64,000 nucleotides of DNA, taken from contig NZ_JARUKY010000012.1 in the NCBI RefSeq assembly GCF_029688925.1, forward strand, positions 62,001 to 126,000. Direction: 5' to 3'. The notes under the pieces are model-generated. The model was not told the origin of the DNA. It ran no database searches and saw nothing but the letters and a program-made list of their open reading frames with translations. Positions within the stretch are counted from its first letter, which is position 1; each line of letters begins with the position of its first letter. This document shows positions 7,743 to 16,638 of the stretch, piece after piece. Position numbers and translations under genes: made by a program. The DNA comes from Evansella sp. AB-P1 (GTDB lineage Bacteria; Bacillota; Bacilli; Bacillales; Salisediminibacteriaceae).

Positions 7743-8669
7743 TTGGAATCAATGATTTCTGTAAAGAATGTAGGTAAATTTTTTAAAGACAAGAAGGTGT
7801 TAAACAATATTTCCTTCGAGGTTCACAAAGGGGAGATAATGGCTATTTTAGGTCCTAATGGGGCTGGGAAGTCAACGACCATTCGTAACATAATGGGCAT
7901 TATGTATCCAGATGAAGGGAGTATTACCTTTCGTGATCACAAAGATATTCCACGGAATAAAATTGGATATTTGCCCGAGGAACGTGGATTATATAAGAAT
8001 GTGAAAGTGATGGATATTCTGTTGTATTTGGCAGACTTGAAGGATTACCCGTTAAAGAAAGCAAAGGAGAGGGCTTTGGCATACCTTGAAAAGTTTGATT
8101 TAAAAGGGAAAGAATTTGTTTCGGTGGAGGAGCTTTCCAAGGGGATGGGTCAAAAAGTTCAATTTATTGCCTCTATTATTCATGAGCCCGAGCTCTTAAT
8201 TTTAGATGAACCTTTTTCAGGATTAGATCCAGTAAGTCAGGAGTTATTTAAGGAGGAAATTCGTCAATTAGCAAATCAAGGAACAGCTATTCTTTTATCT
8301 TCTCATCAAATGAATCTTGTAGAAGAGATGGCCGATCGCTTATTTATGATACATAAGGGACAAAAGGTAATCTACGGAACGATGGATGAAGTGAAACGGG
8401 AGTATGCCAATTTCAAATGCACCATTCGTGGAAAAAATGAGCTTTCTGAATTAGAAGTATTACCTGAGGTACAACGGATAAAGCAGGAAGAAAATAAGTC
8501 TGTTCTTTATCTATCAAAGGATGTACAGCCTGCTATGTGGCTGAAAAGTTTGCCAGACAATGTGAGGATTGAAGAATTAGTCCTTGATAGGATAACACTT
8601 CATGAAATTTTTATAGATGTGGCAACAGGAAAGAATTTGATTTTGGAAGCAGGTGAACTAGATGCGTAA
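7743..8669 (+). CDS. yhaQ: ABC transporter ATP-binding protein (YhaQ/NatA-like)
   Basis: A 308-residue ATPase with Walker A GPNGAGKST, signature LSKGMGQK, Walker B LLILDEPFSGLDP and the switch histidine in LLSSHQ. A C-terminal extension resembling DUF4162 is typical of exporter ATPases next to NatB-like permeases. The frame opens at 7719, but GAAGGTGAT is correctly spaced before the TTG at 7743, which I take as the start. It overlaps the permease gene by eight bases (ATGCGTAA), so the pair is translationally coupled. Length and pairing match Bacillus YhaQ/YhaP, annotated by similarity as sodium or drug efflux. Confidence 0.85.
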   Translation: MESMISVKNVGKFFKDKKVLNNISFEVHKGEIMAILGPNGAGKSTTIRNIMGIMYPDEGSITFRDHKDIPRNKIGYLPEERGLYKNVKVMDILLYLADLKDYPLKKAKERALAYLEKFDLKGKEFVSVEELSKGMGQKVQFIASIIHEPELLILDEPFSGLDPVSQELFKEEIRQLANQGTAILLSSHQMNLVEEMADRLFMIHKGQKVIYGTMDEVKREYANFKCTIRGKNELSELEVLPEVQRIKQEENKSVLYLSKDVQPAMWLKSLPDNVRIEELVLDRITLHEIFIDVATGKNLILEAGELDA

Positions 8670-9906
8670 TACATGGAAAGTTGCTCGGTGGGAAATTAAG
8701 AGGAATATGAAAAATAAAACATTTCTTATTGGCTTATTATCTACACCTGTAATATTTATTGCATTTATGCTATTAGGGAGCTTGTTTGGTGGATACGATG
8801 TGGACGAAACGAGAGTAACAGAAGTATTTGTGAACGATGAACTTAATATTTTTTCAGAACTACAAATGTCTGTAGAGGAAAGCGATTTAAACTGGAATCT
8901 GCAGGAAACAGAGATGCAGGAGTCTCAGGTTTTAAATAAATTAGAAGATAGGGAAGATACAGCATTTCTATTTATTGATGAATCTACTGTGAATGAAGGT
9001 TTAGTTTCCGTATATACAACGGATGAGATAGACAACTTTTTTATGAATCAGCTTCAAATATTTGTACCACAAATCCAATCAATACAGTTAGAGAGACTTA
9101 ACCTATCTATGGAGGAATTATCTCCATTTTTAAATGGGATTACATTTGTAGAAGAAACTTTACAAGGAAATGGTGAAAATGGGAATGGCGAAGTAACAGC
9201 TGAAGGTGGACTTACTAGCTTTATGGAACGGCTTGTGCCAGGAGCCTTTGCTGGATTTATTATGATTTCTATTGTATTTACAGGAATGGCCATTTTCCAA
9301 AGTGCCTCTCAGGAAAAGAAGGATAAACTTGCTGAAATTATTTTATCATCCTTGACGCCTGGTGAATTGATGCAAGGAAAAATAGTAGGGTATTTTGTTC
9401 TAGGTATCATTCAGTCTCTTGTATCTATTGTCTTTATTTTGCCTTTCTTGATTTGGAGATATGATTTACCGATTATGGAATATTTATTTGTCCCAGAATT
9501 GCTAGTACTTCTTGCTATAGCTGTATTAGGATTTTTGTTATTTGCTGCTATTTTTGTGGGAATTGGTGCAACTATGGAGGATGTCACAACTGCTGGTAAC
9601 TTCCAAGGGTTAGTCATGATGCTACCATTTTCACCAGCAATCTTTATTGGACCTGTTTTAAATGATCCAAGTGGGTTATTTGCTCAAATAGGTACTTATA
9701 TTCCATTTACATCTCCAGGAGTGTTAATTTTACGTCTAACAATGCTCGAAGAATGGCCTTGGATTGAAGTAATCATTGCTCTAGTGATTCTAGTAATCAG
9801 TGTTTGGTTCTTTATGAAACTAGCAGGAAAAATCTTCAAAGTTGGAATATTACTGTACGGAAAGAATGCCACTCCAGGAGAAATTTTAAAATGGCTTAAA
9901 GCATAA
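8662..9906 (+). CDS. yhaP: ABC-2 type permease (YhaP/NatB-like)
   Basis: A 414-residue membrane protein. One N-terminal membrane segment (about 20-42) is followed by a large acidic extracytoplasmic region (45-195) and five or six clustered helices at 200-400. This is the ABC-2 permease plan of Bacillus YhaP and NatB. The QSASQEKKDKLAEIILSSLTPGELMQGKI segment after the second helix is the conserved coupling region. It overlaps the ATPase gene. The exported substrate is unknown. Confidence 0.85.
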   Translation: MRNTWKVARWEIKRNMKNKTFLIGLLSTPVIFIAFMLLGSLFGGYDVDETRVTEVFVNDELNIFSELQMSVEESDLNWNLQETEMQESQVLNKLEDREDTAFLFIDESTVNEGLVSVYTTDEIDNFFMNQLQIFVPQIQSIQLERLNLSMEELSPFLNGITFVEETLQGNGENGNGEVTAEGGLTSFMERLVPGAFAGFIMISIVFTGMAIFQSASQEKKDKLAEIILSSLTPGELMQGKIVGYFVLGIIQSLVSIVFILPFLIWRYDLPIMEYLFVPELLVLLAIAVLGFLLFAAIFVGIGATMEDVTTAGNFQGLVMMLPFSPAIFIGPVLNDPSGLFAQIGTYIPFTSPGVLILRLTMLEEWPWIEVIIALVILVISVWFFMKLAGKIFKVGILLYGKNATPGEILKWLKA

Positions 9907-9908
9907 TC

Positions 9909-9937
9909 GTGGGGACGGTTCTCGCGAGTCGTTTTTT
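9909..9937 (+). repeat. Dispersed GGGGACGGTTCT repeat, terminator-like
   Basis: GTGGGGACGGTTCTCGCGAG directly follows the permease gene. The palindrome CTCGCGAG with flanking ACG..CGT and a T-run could end transcription. The GGGGACGGTTCT core recurs at 11775, 24357, 33565/33590 and 40424. Confidence 0.65.
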
Positions 9938-10029
9938 GTGAAGTGTGAATAACAATTGACGAATAAATGATAAATGATAAATGTATTATATATGACGTAA
10001 TATCATTGAAAAGTTAGTGGATTTTTTTT

Positions 10030-10079
10030 AGTGCCTGAACGATATGTATGAGACTTATTGTGCTAGCGTTCAGGTGCTA
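10030..10079. repeat. Long imperfect inverted repeat
   Basis: AGTGCCTGAACG (from 10030) faces CGTTCAGGTGCT (to 10079), an 11- to 12-bp stem with a 25-base loop. A T-run precedes it on the plus strand, so a terminator for leftward transcription is possible. No gene adjoins it. Confidence 0.5.
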
Positions 10080-10326
10080 TTTGGTAGGTAATATATTATG
10101 TTGCTGACAATGCCATTGTACGAGTTTATAATACATATGTATAAGAAATGAGAGTATATAACACTTTTGAATATAGTTCTACTGGAAATACAACAATGCT
10201 AAAAACGCCTACTTGAAACGTATCTACCGGCTTCCTAAATATTTCTTTCTGAATAAAGCAATAAATGCTTACTTGGGAAGTCTATCTTGAAAATAGAACT
10301 GTCTACTGCAAAACCACAAAATAATG

Positions 10327-10965
10327 AAATGCGGGATGATAGAAGCAGCCAATGTTACCATAAATAGGATAAAAAAGGTTTGCGGTAATATAGAAGGCCG
10401 CCAATAAGCCTGCAAATAAAAAAAGAAGGTTTGCGGTAAAATAGAAGGCCGCCAATAAGCCTGCAAATCAGAAAAAGAAGGTTTGCAGTAATATAGAAGG
10501 CCGCCAATAAGCCTGCAAATAAAAAAAGAAGGTTTGCGGTAATATAGAAGGCCGCCAATAAGCCTGCAAATAGGAAAAAAAGGTTTGCGGTAATATAGAA
10601 GGGCTCCAATAAGCCTGCAAACCAGAAAAAGAAGGTTTGCGGTAACATAGAAGGGCTCCAATAAGCCTGCAAATAGAAAAAGAAGGTTTGCAGTAATATA
10701 GAAGGGCTCCAATAAGCCTGCAAATCGGAAAAAGAAGGTTTGCAGTAATATAGAAGGTTGCCAATAAGCCTACAAATAGGAAAAAGAAGGTTTGCGGTAA
10801 AATAGAAGGCCGCCAATAAGCCTGCAAATCAGAAAAAGAAGGTTTGCGGTAATATAGAAGGGCTCCAATAAGCCTGCAAATAGGAAAAAAAGGTTTGCGG
10901 TAATATAGAAGGGCTCCAATGCTCCCGCATATGGTGGAAAAACACAAATGCGGAAAGAATATAGC
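10327..10965. repeat. Tandem array of a 51-nt palindromic repeat (array 1)
   Basis: About eleven intact copies plus a degenerate copy at each end. A unit begins TTTGCGGTAATATAGAAGG, continues with CCGCC or GCTCC and AATAAG, then CCTGCAAA and a purine run ending AAGAAGG. Units are 50-52 bases, so all reading frames change along the array and the long minus-strand frames here are not real genes. CTGCAAA and TTTGC(A/G)G of neighbouring units pair across the purine run. The rest of the 1.3-kb gap (9907-11201) shows no gene. A second array of the same family lies at 42192-42393. Confidence 0.9.
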
Positions 10966-11201
10966 CACTAGAAAGAACATTTTCATTCACCATGGTGCAA
11001 ATTTTAACTTGCATAATAAGTCTCCCTTGAAAATCCACAGGAGTGAAAGGTGACTACTTCATCAACGTGCATAAACGCGATTTCTAATATAAATGTTTGA
11101 CTTGTCTGTTAGTATTAAATAGTTCATGATAAGATTCATTTACGTTGAAATTATATTAATTTAAATAGAAAATACATAAAGCTATTTGGAGGAAAATAAA
11201 T

Positions 11202-11759
11202 ATGGGGAAGTTCTTAAAGTTTGTATTTTATTTATTGTTTTTTTACACAATAGGTTATTTTTATGCAATTTTTACTGAAGGAACAGTATTTGACAATTTC
11301 ATTGTCATGTTAATAAGCTTAATTATTCTTTTATTTATAATTGAAGGATTCATTAGTTACTTTAAGAAAAAAATTGCAGCTGTACAATCAGAACTAGAAG
11401 TACAAGAAAATGAATCGTTTAATGAGATTGTAGAAAATTTAATGACTGAATTCCAGAAAACATGGAATATACCATACAATGACCACCTTATAAAAGTAGT
11501 AAATCATGCAAACAAAGAAGAACTATATATTGATGATAAGCTTGTTGCTGAGAAAAAAAGAAAAGGATGGTTCTCGTGGATCGTTACTTATCAATCTTTG
11601 ACAGCAGTATTAGAAGAAAATGGCGAAAATCAGCCTGTGAAAGTAAAATTAGGTGGACTAGTTAGTTTGAAATGCAAAGTATATGTAGATAATAAGTTGA
11701 TTTTTAAAGATACCGTTAAATATAATTTATTTACCGGTGAAGTAAAAGAAAAAGATTAA
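11202..11759 (+). CDS. Membrane-anchored protein, unknown
   Basis: A 185-residue protein with two N-terminal membrane helices (about 3-25 and 31-53) joined by a short acidic loop. A charged stretch (54-85) follows, then a soluble C-terminal domain (90-185) with alternating strands and the basic patch AEKKRKGWFSW. Strong TTTGGAGG before the ATG. I recognise no family. It stands alone after the repeat array. A repeat fragment follows its stop. Confidence 0.6.
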   Translation: MGKFLKFVFYLLFFYTIGYFYAIFTEGTVFDNFIVMLISLIILLFIIEGFISYFKKKIAAVQSELEVQENESFNEIVENLMTEFQKTWNIPYNDHLIKVVNHANKEELYIDDKLVAEKKRKGWFSWIVTYQSLTAVLEENGENQPVKVKLGGLVSLKCKVYVDNKLIFKDTVKYNLFTGEVKEKD

Positions 11760-11774
11760 AAGAAGAGAAAACGC

Positions 11775-11796
11775 GTGAGGACGGTTCTCTACCGGG
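11775..11796 (+). repeat. Dispersed repeat fragment (GAGGACGGTTCTCT)
   Basis: GTGAGGACGGTTCTCTACC matches the GGGGACGGTTCT repeat core with one change. It lies 16 bases after a stop codon, the same kind of position as the copy at 9909. Confidence 0.5.
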
Positions 11797-11885
11797 TTTA
11801 TTTCAAAGGTACAAACAAGCCATTCACAAGTGAAAACGTCTGAACTAAATTAAAGTTTTATAGTATATAAATCTGGGGTGGTACC

Positions 11886-12125
11886 ATGGCAAGATATTAT
11901 ATCGCTGTTACGTATGACGTTTGTGAACACAATAAATTATATGAAGATATGAACGAATATCATTTAGATTCTTCTGCTGATTTTGAAAAGCAAATAAGGG
12001 AATTTGCAAAAACAGATTTTGCTCCCTTAGTAAAAGTTTATGAATCAGACACAAGAGACTTTGAAGAGATAAGACTGTACAAAGAATATAATTTTAAAGA
12101 ATATGAATGTGGATGTTATCAATAG
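11886..12125 (+). CDS. Small hypothetical protein (79 aa)
   Basis: A 79-residue acidic protein, aromatic-rich (Tyr/Phe), with cysteines at the start (VCEHN) and in the C-terminal ECGCYQ. No membrane segment or known motif is visible. A GGGGTGGTACC stretch before the ATG could be the binding site. Strand-helix alternation suggests a small alpha/beta fold. No family recognised. Confidence 0.55.
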   Translation: MARYYIAVTYDVCEHNKLYEDMNEYHLDSSADFEKQIREFAKTDFAPLVKVYESDTRDFEEIRLYKEYNFKEYECGCYQ

Positions 12126-12246
12126 TTTTAATCCAACTAACGGGAAAGCGTTTCTGCAATAAGTAGAGATGATTTTTACAATTTATACCAAAAAAAGAGA
12201 GTGAGTTGTTAACATTAAAATAGAGCATAATAAGAAAATATGAAAA

Positions 12247-12274
12247 TAAAGGCACGATGAATTCATGCCTTTTT
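12247..12274 (+). terminator. Intrinsic terminator
   Basis: AAAGGCA and TGCCTTTTT enclose the palindrome ATGAATTCAT. It follows the 79-aa gene after a 120-base gap without coding signs, and the flanking A/T runs make it usable in both directions. Confidence 0.75.
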
Positions 12275-12408
12275 AATATACAAATTTTACTGTGATTTTA
12301 GTTGTAAATGATGTTTAATTAGCGTATAAATTTGTCTGTGTTTTGCTGTTCTGCACCTCACAAGTTCACGCGTTTTTTATCTAATGTTCTTGCGCTTATC
12401 TTATTTTT

Positions 12409-13176
12409 CTATACACTTTTTTCTTCTTTTTTCATTTTCTTGAACGTGCCATAAAAATAAAGGCCAATAATTATATACGTAATTACTATACTACTAATAA
12501 GTTGTGTTTCTTCTTGAAGTGTTGTTAAAGATAATAAAATAGCAGGAAGATGAAGTGCTATTAAAACGACTAACATGACAGCAGTTTTTCCCCACAAAGA
12601 CATTCCAATGAGCAAGATTAAAGCTATGATTCCAAGAAGAATACTTCCTAATCCTCCAATTTCTACACTTGGCGTTTCATATATCCTATTAACAATTTGT
12701 ATAAGGATAAATAGAAGCATGCTTATGGAGATAGGAAGAATGATCATCATGAATTCAACCTTTTTGGATAAGTCATGATAGCTTACATAACGAAATGTTA
12801 TAAAAACGCCAAAGATAAAAAGTAAACACGTTACAATTGTTCCAATGATCTGTAAGAGACTGTAACTAAGAGGTCCTTCTAGCACGTCCCCAATTATCAT
12901 AAATGCCATTACCCCAAAAACGATAATTGGAATATATTTAGCCCAGGCTGTATAGTCTATATTCATTTCCTTTGATATCATGGCCATATATTGTTTTGGG
13001 GATTCACCAACAATCTGTTCGATTGGTTTCCCATCTAATTCTGCTTCATACAAATGTGCTTCAAGCTCTTCTACGATATCTTTGATTTCTTCTTCCTTTT
13101 TTCCACTCGAAAATAAATAAACGTTCAAATCATCAAGGAATTTCCTACTTTTATCAGAAAGTTTAAGTTTCTCCAT
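12409..13176 (-). CDS. HAAS-domain membrane protein (PadR partner)
   Basis: 255 residues from the ATG at 13176, chosen because GGGAGG lies before it; earlier in-frame starts overlap the PadR gene more deeply. Residues 5-60 form the helical HAAS domain (FLDDLNVYLFSSGKKEEEIKDIVEELEAHLYEAELDGK). Six or seven membrane helices follow. HAAS proteins are typically encoded right after a PadR regulator, as here with a 14-base overlap, and are thought to act in membrane stress or signalling. The exact role is unknown. Confidence 0.8.
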   Translation of the reverse strand: MEKLKLSDKSRKFLDDLNVYLFSSGKKEEEIKDIVEELEAHLYEAELDGKPIEQIVGESPKQYMAMISKEMNIDYTAWAKYIPIIVFGVMAFMIIGDVLEGPLSYSLLQIIGTIVTCLLFIFGVFITFRYVSYHDLSKKVEFMMIILPISISMLLFILIQIVNRIYETPSVEIGGLGSILLGIIALILLIGMSLWGKTAVMLVVLIALHLPAILLSLTTLQEETQLISSIVITYIIIGLYFYGTFKKMKKEEKSV

Positions 13177-13516
13177 TTTCTCTATTCCTCCCATTCGTTT
13201 CTTGTTTAATAACACTGTTCACACTAGTTTCTAGATGACGCCATCTTTTTAAAAAGGCATTCAATGCTTCTTCACCTTCTTTAGTAAGGGAATAGTATTT
13301 TCTTTTTGGTCCAGCGGTGGATGCTTTTCTAACAGAAGTGACTAGTTTTTCTCGTTCCATTCTCATCAATAGTGGATAAATCGTTCCTTCACTTATAGAT
13401 TCAAAGCCATATTCACTAAGTCGTTCAGCCATTTCATAACCGTAAACTTCTTTACCATTTATAATCGCTAATAGACAACCATCTAAAATACCTTTCATCA
13501 TTTGTGTTTGTGACAT
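13163..13516 (-). CDS. PadR family transcriptional regulator
   Basis: A 117-residue winged-helix protein: MMKGILDGCLLAIINGKEVYGYEMAERL, then ISEGTIYPLLMRMEREKLV and the wing KRKYYSLTKEGEEAL. This is a clear PadR N-terminal domain without the long C-terminal dimer helix of large members, that is the small PadR subgroup. The downstream membrane gene overlaps it, so the two are one unit. Repeated ACAAGGTATA-type boxes around the promoter suggest autoregulation. Confidence 0.92.
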   Translation of the reverse strand: MSQTQMMKGILDGCLLAIINGKEVYGYEMAERLSEYGFESISEGTIYPLLMRMEREKLVTSVRKASTAGPKRKYYSLTKEGEEALNAFLKRWRHLETSVNSVIKQETNGRNRENGET

Positions 13517-13540
13517 AAAATACCACCATTCTATATATCA

Positions 13541-13595
13541 TGTATTACAAGGTATACATACATTATAATGTCATATGACTTGTAATGCAAGGTAT
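13541..13595 (-). promoter_or_regulatory. Sigma-A promoter and operator boxes of the padR unit
   Basis: On the minus strand TTGCAT (13590-13585) and TATAAT (13567-13562) are separated by 17 bases. The boxes TATTACAAGGTATA (13543-13556) and TGTAATGCAAGGTATA (13581-13596) flank the -10 on both sides, as expected for a repressor that blocks its own promoter. Confidence 0.7.
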
Positions 13596-14070
13596 AGGGT
13601 TAATTACTGGAATTGGATAATATTTTTGTTTCATGAATAAATTTATAAAATACAACTGTTAATTTTGATAAAATAGTATTACAGTTACAAAACGTCTTTA
13701 AAACAAGTAATTGTCATAGAAGTGAAGAAAAAACAAGAATTTTTGATTTACTGTATTTAATTGAAGATAAATGGAGGAGTTGTGTAGATGGAAGAGTATT
13801 GGGATTTGGTTGAAAATCCAAGAGATTTCATTTATCAAAATTTAATGAACATTTTATGTGATTATTCAGATACTTTTTATTTCATTACAGATTTTCCGAA
13901 CGGGAAAGTCCACTACGGTGCGATAGCACCCCTTTAGGGGTGGGATGAGAGTGAGGTCAGATACGGAGTGCCACTTAAAACGAAAGGTTTGTGGTACTTC
14001 AAGTATCTGAAAAATTCACTCTTTATTTTAATGTATATCTGTTGTAGTTTATATATTTAACTGACACAAT

Positions 14071-14475
14071 GTGTATATGATCGAATGTAGAAGAACAAAC
14101 ACAACTGTATCATTAATTAACTATCATTTCGTTTTTTGCCCTCGGTATAGGAGGAAAATCTTCCTTCGTTCCGATGTGGAGAAACGCTTCCAAGAATTAG
14201 TTCAAGAAATATGTGAAGAATTAAACATCATTATTGTCGCTTTAGAATGTGACACAGACCATACCCACATGTTTCTGAACGCACTACCAACGCTTAGTCC
14301 TGCTGATATTATGGCAAAAATCAAAGGAGTGACTTCGAAAAAATTAAGAGAGGAATTTTCTCACCTTAAACACCTGCCAAGTCTTTGGACACGTTCCTAT
14401 TTTGTATCTACCGCAGGAAATGTTTCGAGTGAAACAATTAAACGCTATGTCGAACAACAAAAGAAAAGGGGGTAA
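14071..14475 (+). CDS. tnpA: IS200/IS605 TnpA transposase (Y1 HUH)
   Basis: 134 residues. It has the HUH metal motif DHTHMFL (about 63-69) and the catalytic tyrosine in SSETIKRYVEQQ near the C-terminus, with the N-terminal SLINYHFVFCPRYRRKIF strand typical of the family. Such enzymes cut and rejoin single-stranded DNA at the element's hairpins. Full length and apparently intact. GTG at 14071 or ATG three codons on may be the start. Confidence 0.93.
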   Translation: MYMIECRRTNTTVSLINYHFVFCPRYRRKIFLRSDVEKRFQELVQEICEELNIIIVALECDTDHTHMFLNALPTLSPADIMAKIKGVTSKKLREEFSHLKHLPSLWTRSYFVSTAGNVSSETIKRYVEQQKKRG

Positions 14476-14479
14476 AAAG

Positions 14480-15541
14480 ATGTCTCAGACCATAACCGTT
14501 AAGATAAAACTACTTCCAACAAAAGAACAAGCAACTATCTTGCAGGAAATGAGTAAAGAATATATTTCTACTATCAATATCCTTGTGTCTGAAATGGTTG
14601 CCGAAAAGAAAAGCACAAAAAAATCAAGTAAGGATATTTCTGCGCCTTTGCCAAGTGCAGTCAAGAATCAAGCTATTAAGGATGCTAAAAGCGTGTTTAA
14701 GAAAGCAAAGAAAAACAAATTCACTAACGTTCCTGTTTCGAAAAAGCCCGTCTGCATTTGGAATAACCAAAACTATTCTTTTGATTTCACCCACATTTCA
14801 ATGCCTATCATGATTAATGGAAAAGCAAAGAAAACACCTATCCGTGCTTTGCTAGTTGATAAAGATAACCGTAATTTTGATTTGTTGAAACACAAATTAG
14901 GTACACTCCGTATCACGAAGAAAGCAAATAAATGGATTGCCCAAATTTCTGTCACTATACCTACCGTTCAAGGAGAGGCTTTAAAAGTCATGGGTGTAGA
15001 CTTAGGATTAAAGGTACCTGCTGTTGCTATAACAGATGATGATAAGGTACGCTTCTTTGGAAAAGGAAGACAAAATAAATATGTGAAGCGAAAATTCCGT
15101 TATGAACGTAAAGAATTAGGCAGAAAGAAAAAGTTAAATGCCATACGTAATTCAAAAGATAAGGAACAACGATGGATGAAAGACCAAGACCATAAAGTTA
15201 GTCGTGAGATTGTTAATTTTGCAAAAGTTAATAAGATTTCTGTCATTCGTTTAGAACGACTTGCGAATATCCGACAGACGGCAAGAACAAGCCGTAAAAA
15301 CGAAAAGAATTTGCACAGTTGGTCATTCTACCGTCTATCTCAATTCATTGAATACAAAGCGAATATAGAAGGAATCACAGTTGAATATGTGAACCCTGCA
15401 TACACAAGCCAAGTATGTCCTAAATGTTCTGAAAAGAACAAGGCTCATGACCGCAAATATCATTGTAAATGTGGATTTGAAAAACATAGAGATTTAGTGG
15501 GTGCTATGAATATTCGACATGCACCTGTGATTGATGGTTAA
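14480..15541 (+). CDS. tnpB: TnpB RNA-guided nuclease (IS605 OrfB)
   Basis: 353 residues from the ATG at 14480, preceded by AAGGGGGT. The frame is open earlier but overlaps tnpA. All RuvC residues are present: Asp174 in MGVDLGLK, Glu259 in VIRLERL and Asp338 in HRDLVGAMNI. The zinc knuckle is Cys313, Cys316, Cys329 and Cys331. TnpB proteins are RNA-guided DNA nucleases that promote transposon retention. The enzyme looks active, in contrast to the wreck at 2-669. The predicted target-adjacent motif would be TTAC, by analogy with other elements. Confidence 0.92.
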   Translation: MSQTITVKIKLLPTKEQATILQEMSKEYISTINILVSEMVAEKKSTKKSSKDISAPLPSAVKNQAIKDAKSVFKKAKKNKFTNVPVSKKPVCIWNNQNYSFDFTHISMPIMINGKAKKTPIRALLVDKDNRNFDLLKHKLGTLRITKKANKWIAQISVTIPTVQGEALKVMGVDLGLKVPAVAITDDDKVRFFGKGRQNKYVKRKFRYERKELGRKKKLNAIRNSKDKEQRWMKDQDHKVSREIVNFAKVNKISVIRLERLANIRQTARTSRKNEKNLHSWSFYRLSQFIEYKANIEGITVEYVNPAYTSQVCPKCSEKNKAHDRKYHCKCGFEKHRDLVGAMNIRHAPVIDG

Positions 15542-15735
15542 AGTCAATCAGCCTAAGATGCTATATGCACTGTCTTAGGAGGGGTAATGAGATACCCTCA
15601 TCTTGAAGGCTGTTCAAAACAGAAATGGACTGCGAACGTTTAGTCATTCAAGAATCCCACCCGTTATAACCGTAAGGTTTAGGGCTTGCGACTTTAGTCG
15701 TGGGAGTCTCAATAGAAAACAACTTAACTATAATC
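15542..15735 (+). ncRNA. Predicted omega-RNA (TnpB guide scaffold) and adjoining guide
   Basis: The 170 bases between the tnpB stop and the element's end are GC-rich and fold-prone, for example CTAAGAT..TCTTAGG near 15555-15580 and CGACTTTAGTCG near 15689. They end at TCAA. In this family the scaffold RNA is the right end and the guide is the flanking host sequence, here starting at 15713 within the split gene. Inferred from family knowledge. Confidence 0.6.
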
Positions 15736-16088
15736 AGTAACTACTCGAAAAGTTCAAACCTTATTTAGTACAGAGTTATGAAACAAATGAGTGGGCTAAC
15801 ACCATTTCAAAAGGGCCGCCAACAACAGTTTTCGTTATGGAAGCAAATAATGAAACTTGTCAGTTACTTAAGAAGTCAGCTAATTCTTTGTACGATTGGG
15901 TATCACCAAACTTACCTGAAGATTTAACGTTTATTAAAAATAACTTTGTGTGGTTTTCCTCAACAACTCATAATGATTATGCTTATTTTAGACTTCGTTC
16001 CAATTATTATAAAAATTTGATGTTGGGAATTGAAGGTTTAAAATTAAAGCAAGTAGAATAATTTATGATATAGCAAGTGGATTAATTA

Positions 16089-16187
16089 GGATTTGAATTA
16101 GACATCATAGATAAAAATAGGTTTCCAATTTTAAGGGAAATGGAAAAATGCTCTTTATTTGAGATTAAAGAAGAGAAGTTGGTTTAA
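16089..16187 (+). pseudogene. Possible gene remnant
   Basis: An open stretch with protein-like composition (GFELDIIDKNRFPIL...) ends at TAA but has no start codon or ribosome binding site. It may be the tail of a lost gene next to the IS-split gene. No family recognised. Confidence 0.3.
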
Positions 16188-16235
16188 AATTCAAGTTTAG
16201 TAGTCATTAATCTACAGATAAACAGGGGGGATAAA

Positions 16236-16631
16236 GTGGGAAAGCGCTTAGGTTTTACATATATTTTTTGTAGCGATTTGGAGAAAATGAAGTGGTTCTA
16301 CACAGACATACTGCATTTAAATCTTATTTGGGAAAATAATCATTCCATTGCTTATATGATAGGTCAACATCAATTTAGTATCCATCTATTTAAAAATGTC
16401 CCCTTGATATCAGAAGAGTATTCCATTCAACCAGGGTGGGAAGGAGGTAAGGTGCCTAGAACAAGCTGGTCTTTAGAGTGTGATATGAAGAACTTTGAAG
16501 AAATTGTTCAAGCTAGTAAAGAAAATAAAATAAGAACATTTTTTAATGAACCGAAATGGATCGGTTATTGGAGCTATCCAATGTTAGATCCTATGAATAA
16601 TACGATAGAAATAACTTGTACTGAGAGGTAA
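16236..16631 (+). CDS. VOC (glyoxalase/bleomycin resistance) superfamily protein
   Basis: 131 residues with a single VOC module: LGFTYIFCSDLEKMKWFYTDILHLNL at the N-terminus, the middle YMIGQHQFSIHLF strand, and the closing GYWSYPMLDPMNNTIEIT. Metal ligands would be the His of SIHLF and the Glu of TIEIT. Members range from metal-dependent lyases and dioxygenases to binding proteins; the substrate is unknown. GTG start with GGGGGGA upstream. Confidence 0.8.
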   Translation: MGKRLGFTYIFCSDLEKMKWFYTDILHLNLIWENNHSIAYMIGQHQFSIHLFKNVPLISEEYSIQPGWEGGKVPRTSWSLECDMKNFEEIVQASKENKIRTFFNEPKWIGYWSYPMLDPMNNTIEITCTER

Positions 16632-16638
16632 CACACTA

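Larger units (their letters stand above)
13889..15712 (+). mobile_element. Complete IS200/IS605-type insertion sequence
   Basis: A 1,824-bp element with tnpA and tnpB in the same direction. Boundaries are set by the flanking TTAC and terminal TCAA, the tetranucleotides known for IS608-type cleavage, and by exact restoration of the host frame on removal. Subterminal structures are visible. On the left, CAGATAC...GTATCTG encloses GAGTGCCAC/GTGGTACTTC (about 13957-14016). On the right, CCCAC (about 15657-15661) pairs with GTGGG near the end, with CGACTTTAGTCG between. There are no target duplications, as expected for this family. Confidence 0.88.
13788..16061 (+). pseudogene. Gene split by IS200/IS605 insertion, unknown product
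   Basis: The first 33 codons (13788-13888, begins MEEYWDLVENPRDF) and the rest (15713-16061) join in frame if the element is removed exactly between TTAC (13885-13888) and TCAA (15709-15712). The rejoined sequence runs ...FYFITRKQLNYNQ, one TAA stop (15738-15740), then LLEKFKPYLVQSYETNEWA to the natural end. The gene therefore carries both an insertion and a nonsense codon. The product would be about 158 residues, soluble, and of no family I recognise. AGGAG supports the start. Confidence 0.8.

Noticed and set aside
10327-10965. Possible CRISPR array
   Set aside because: Neighbouring units are similar over their whole length, without unique spacers between constant repeats, and no cas genes are in the window.
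10269-11038. Several long minus-strand frames of a repetitive protein (LLYYRKPFFPICRLIG-like units)
   Set aside because: They come from the 51-nt DNA repeat. Unit length varies between 50 and 52, so every frame shifts along the array. There is no ribosome binding site or conserved start.
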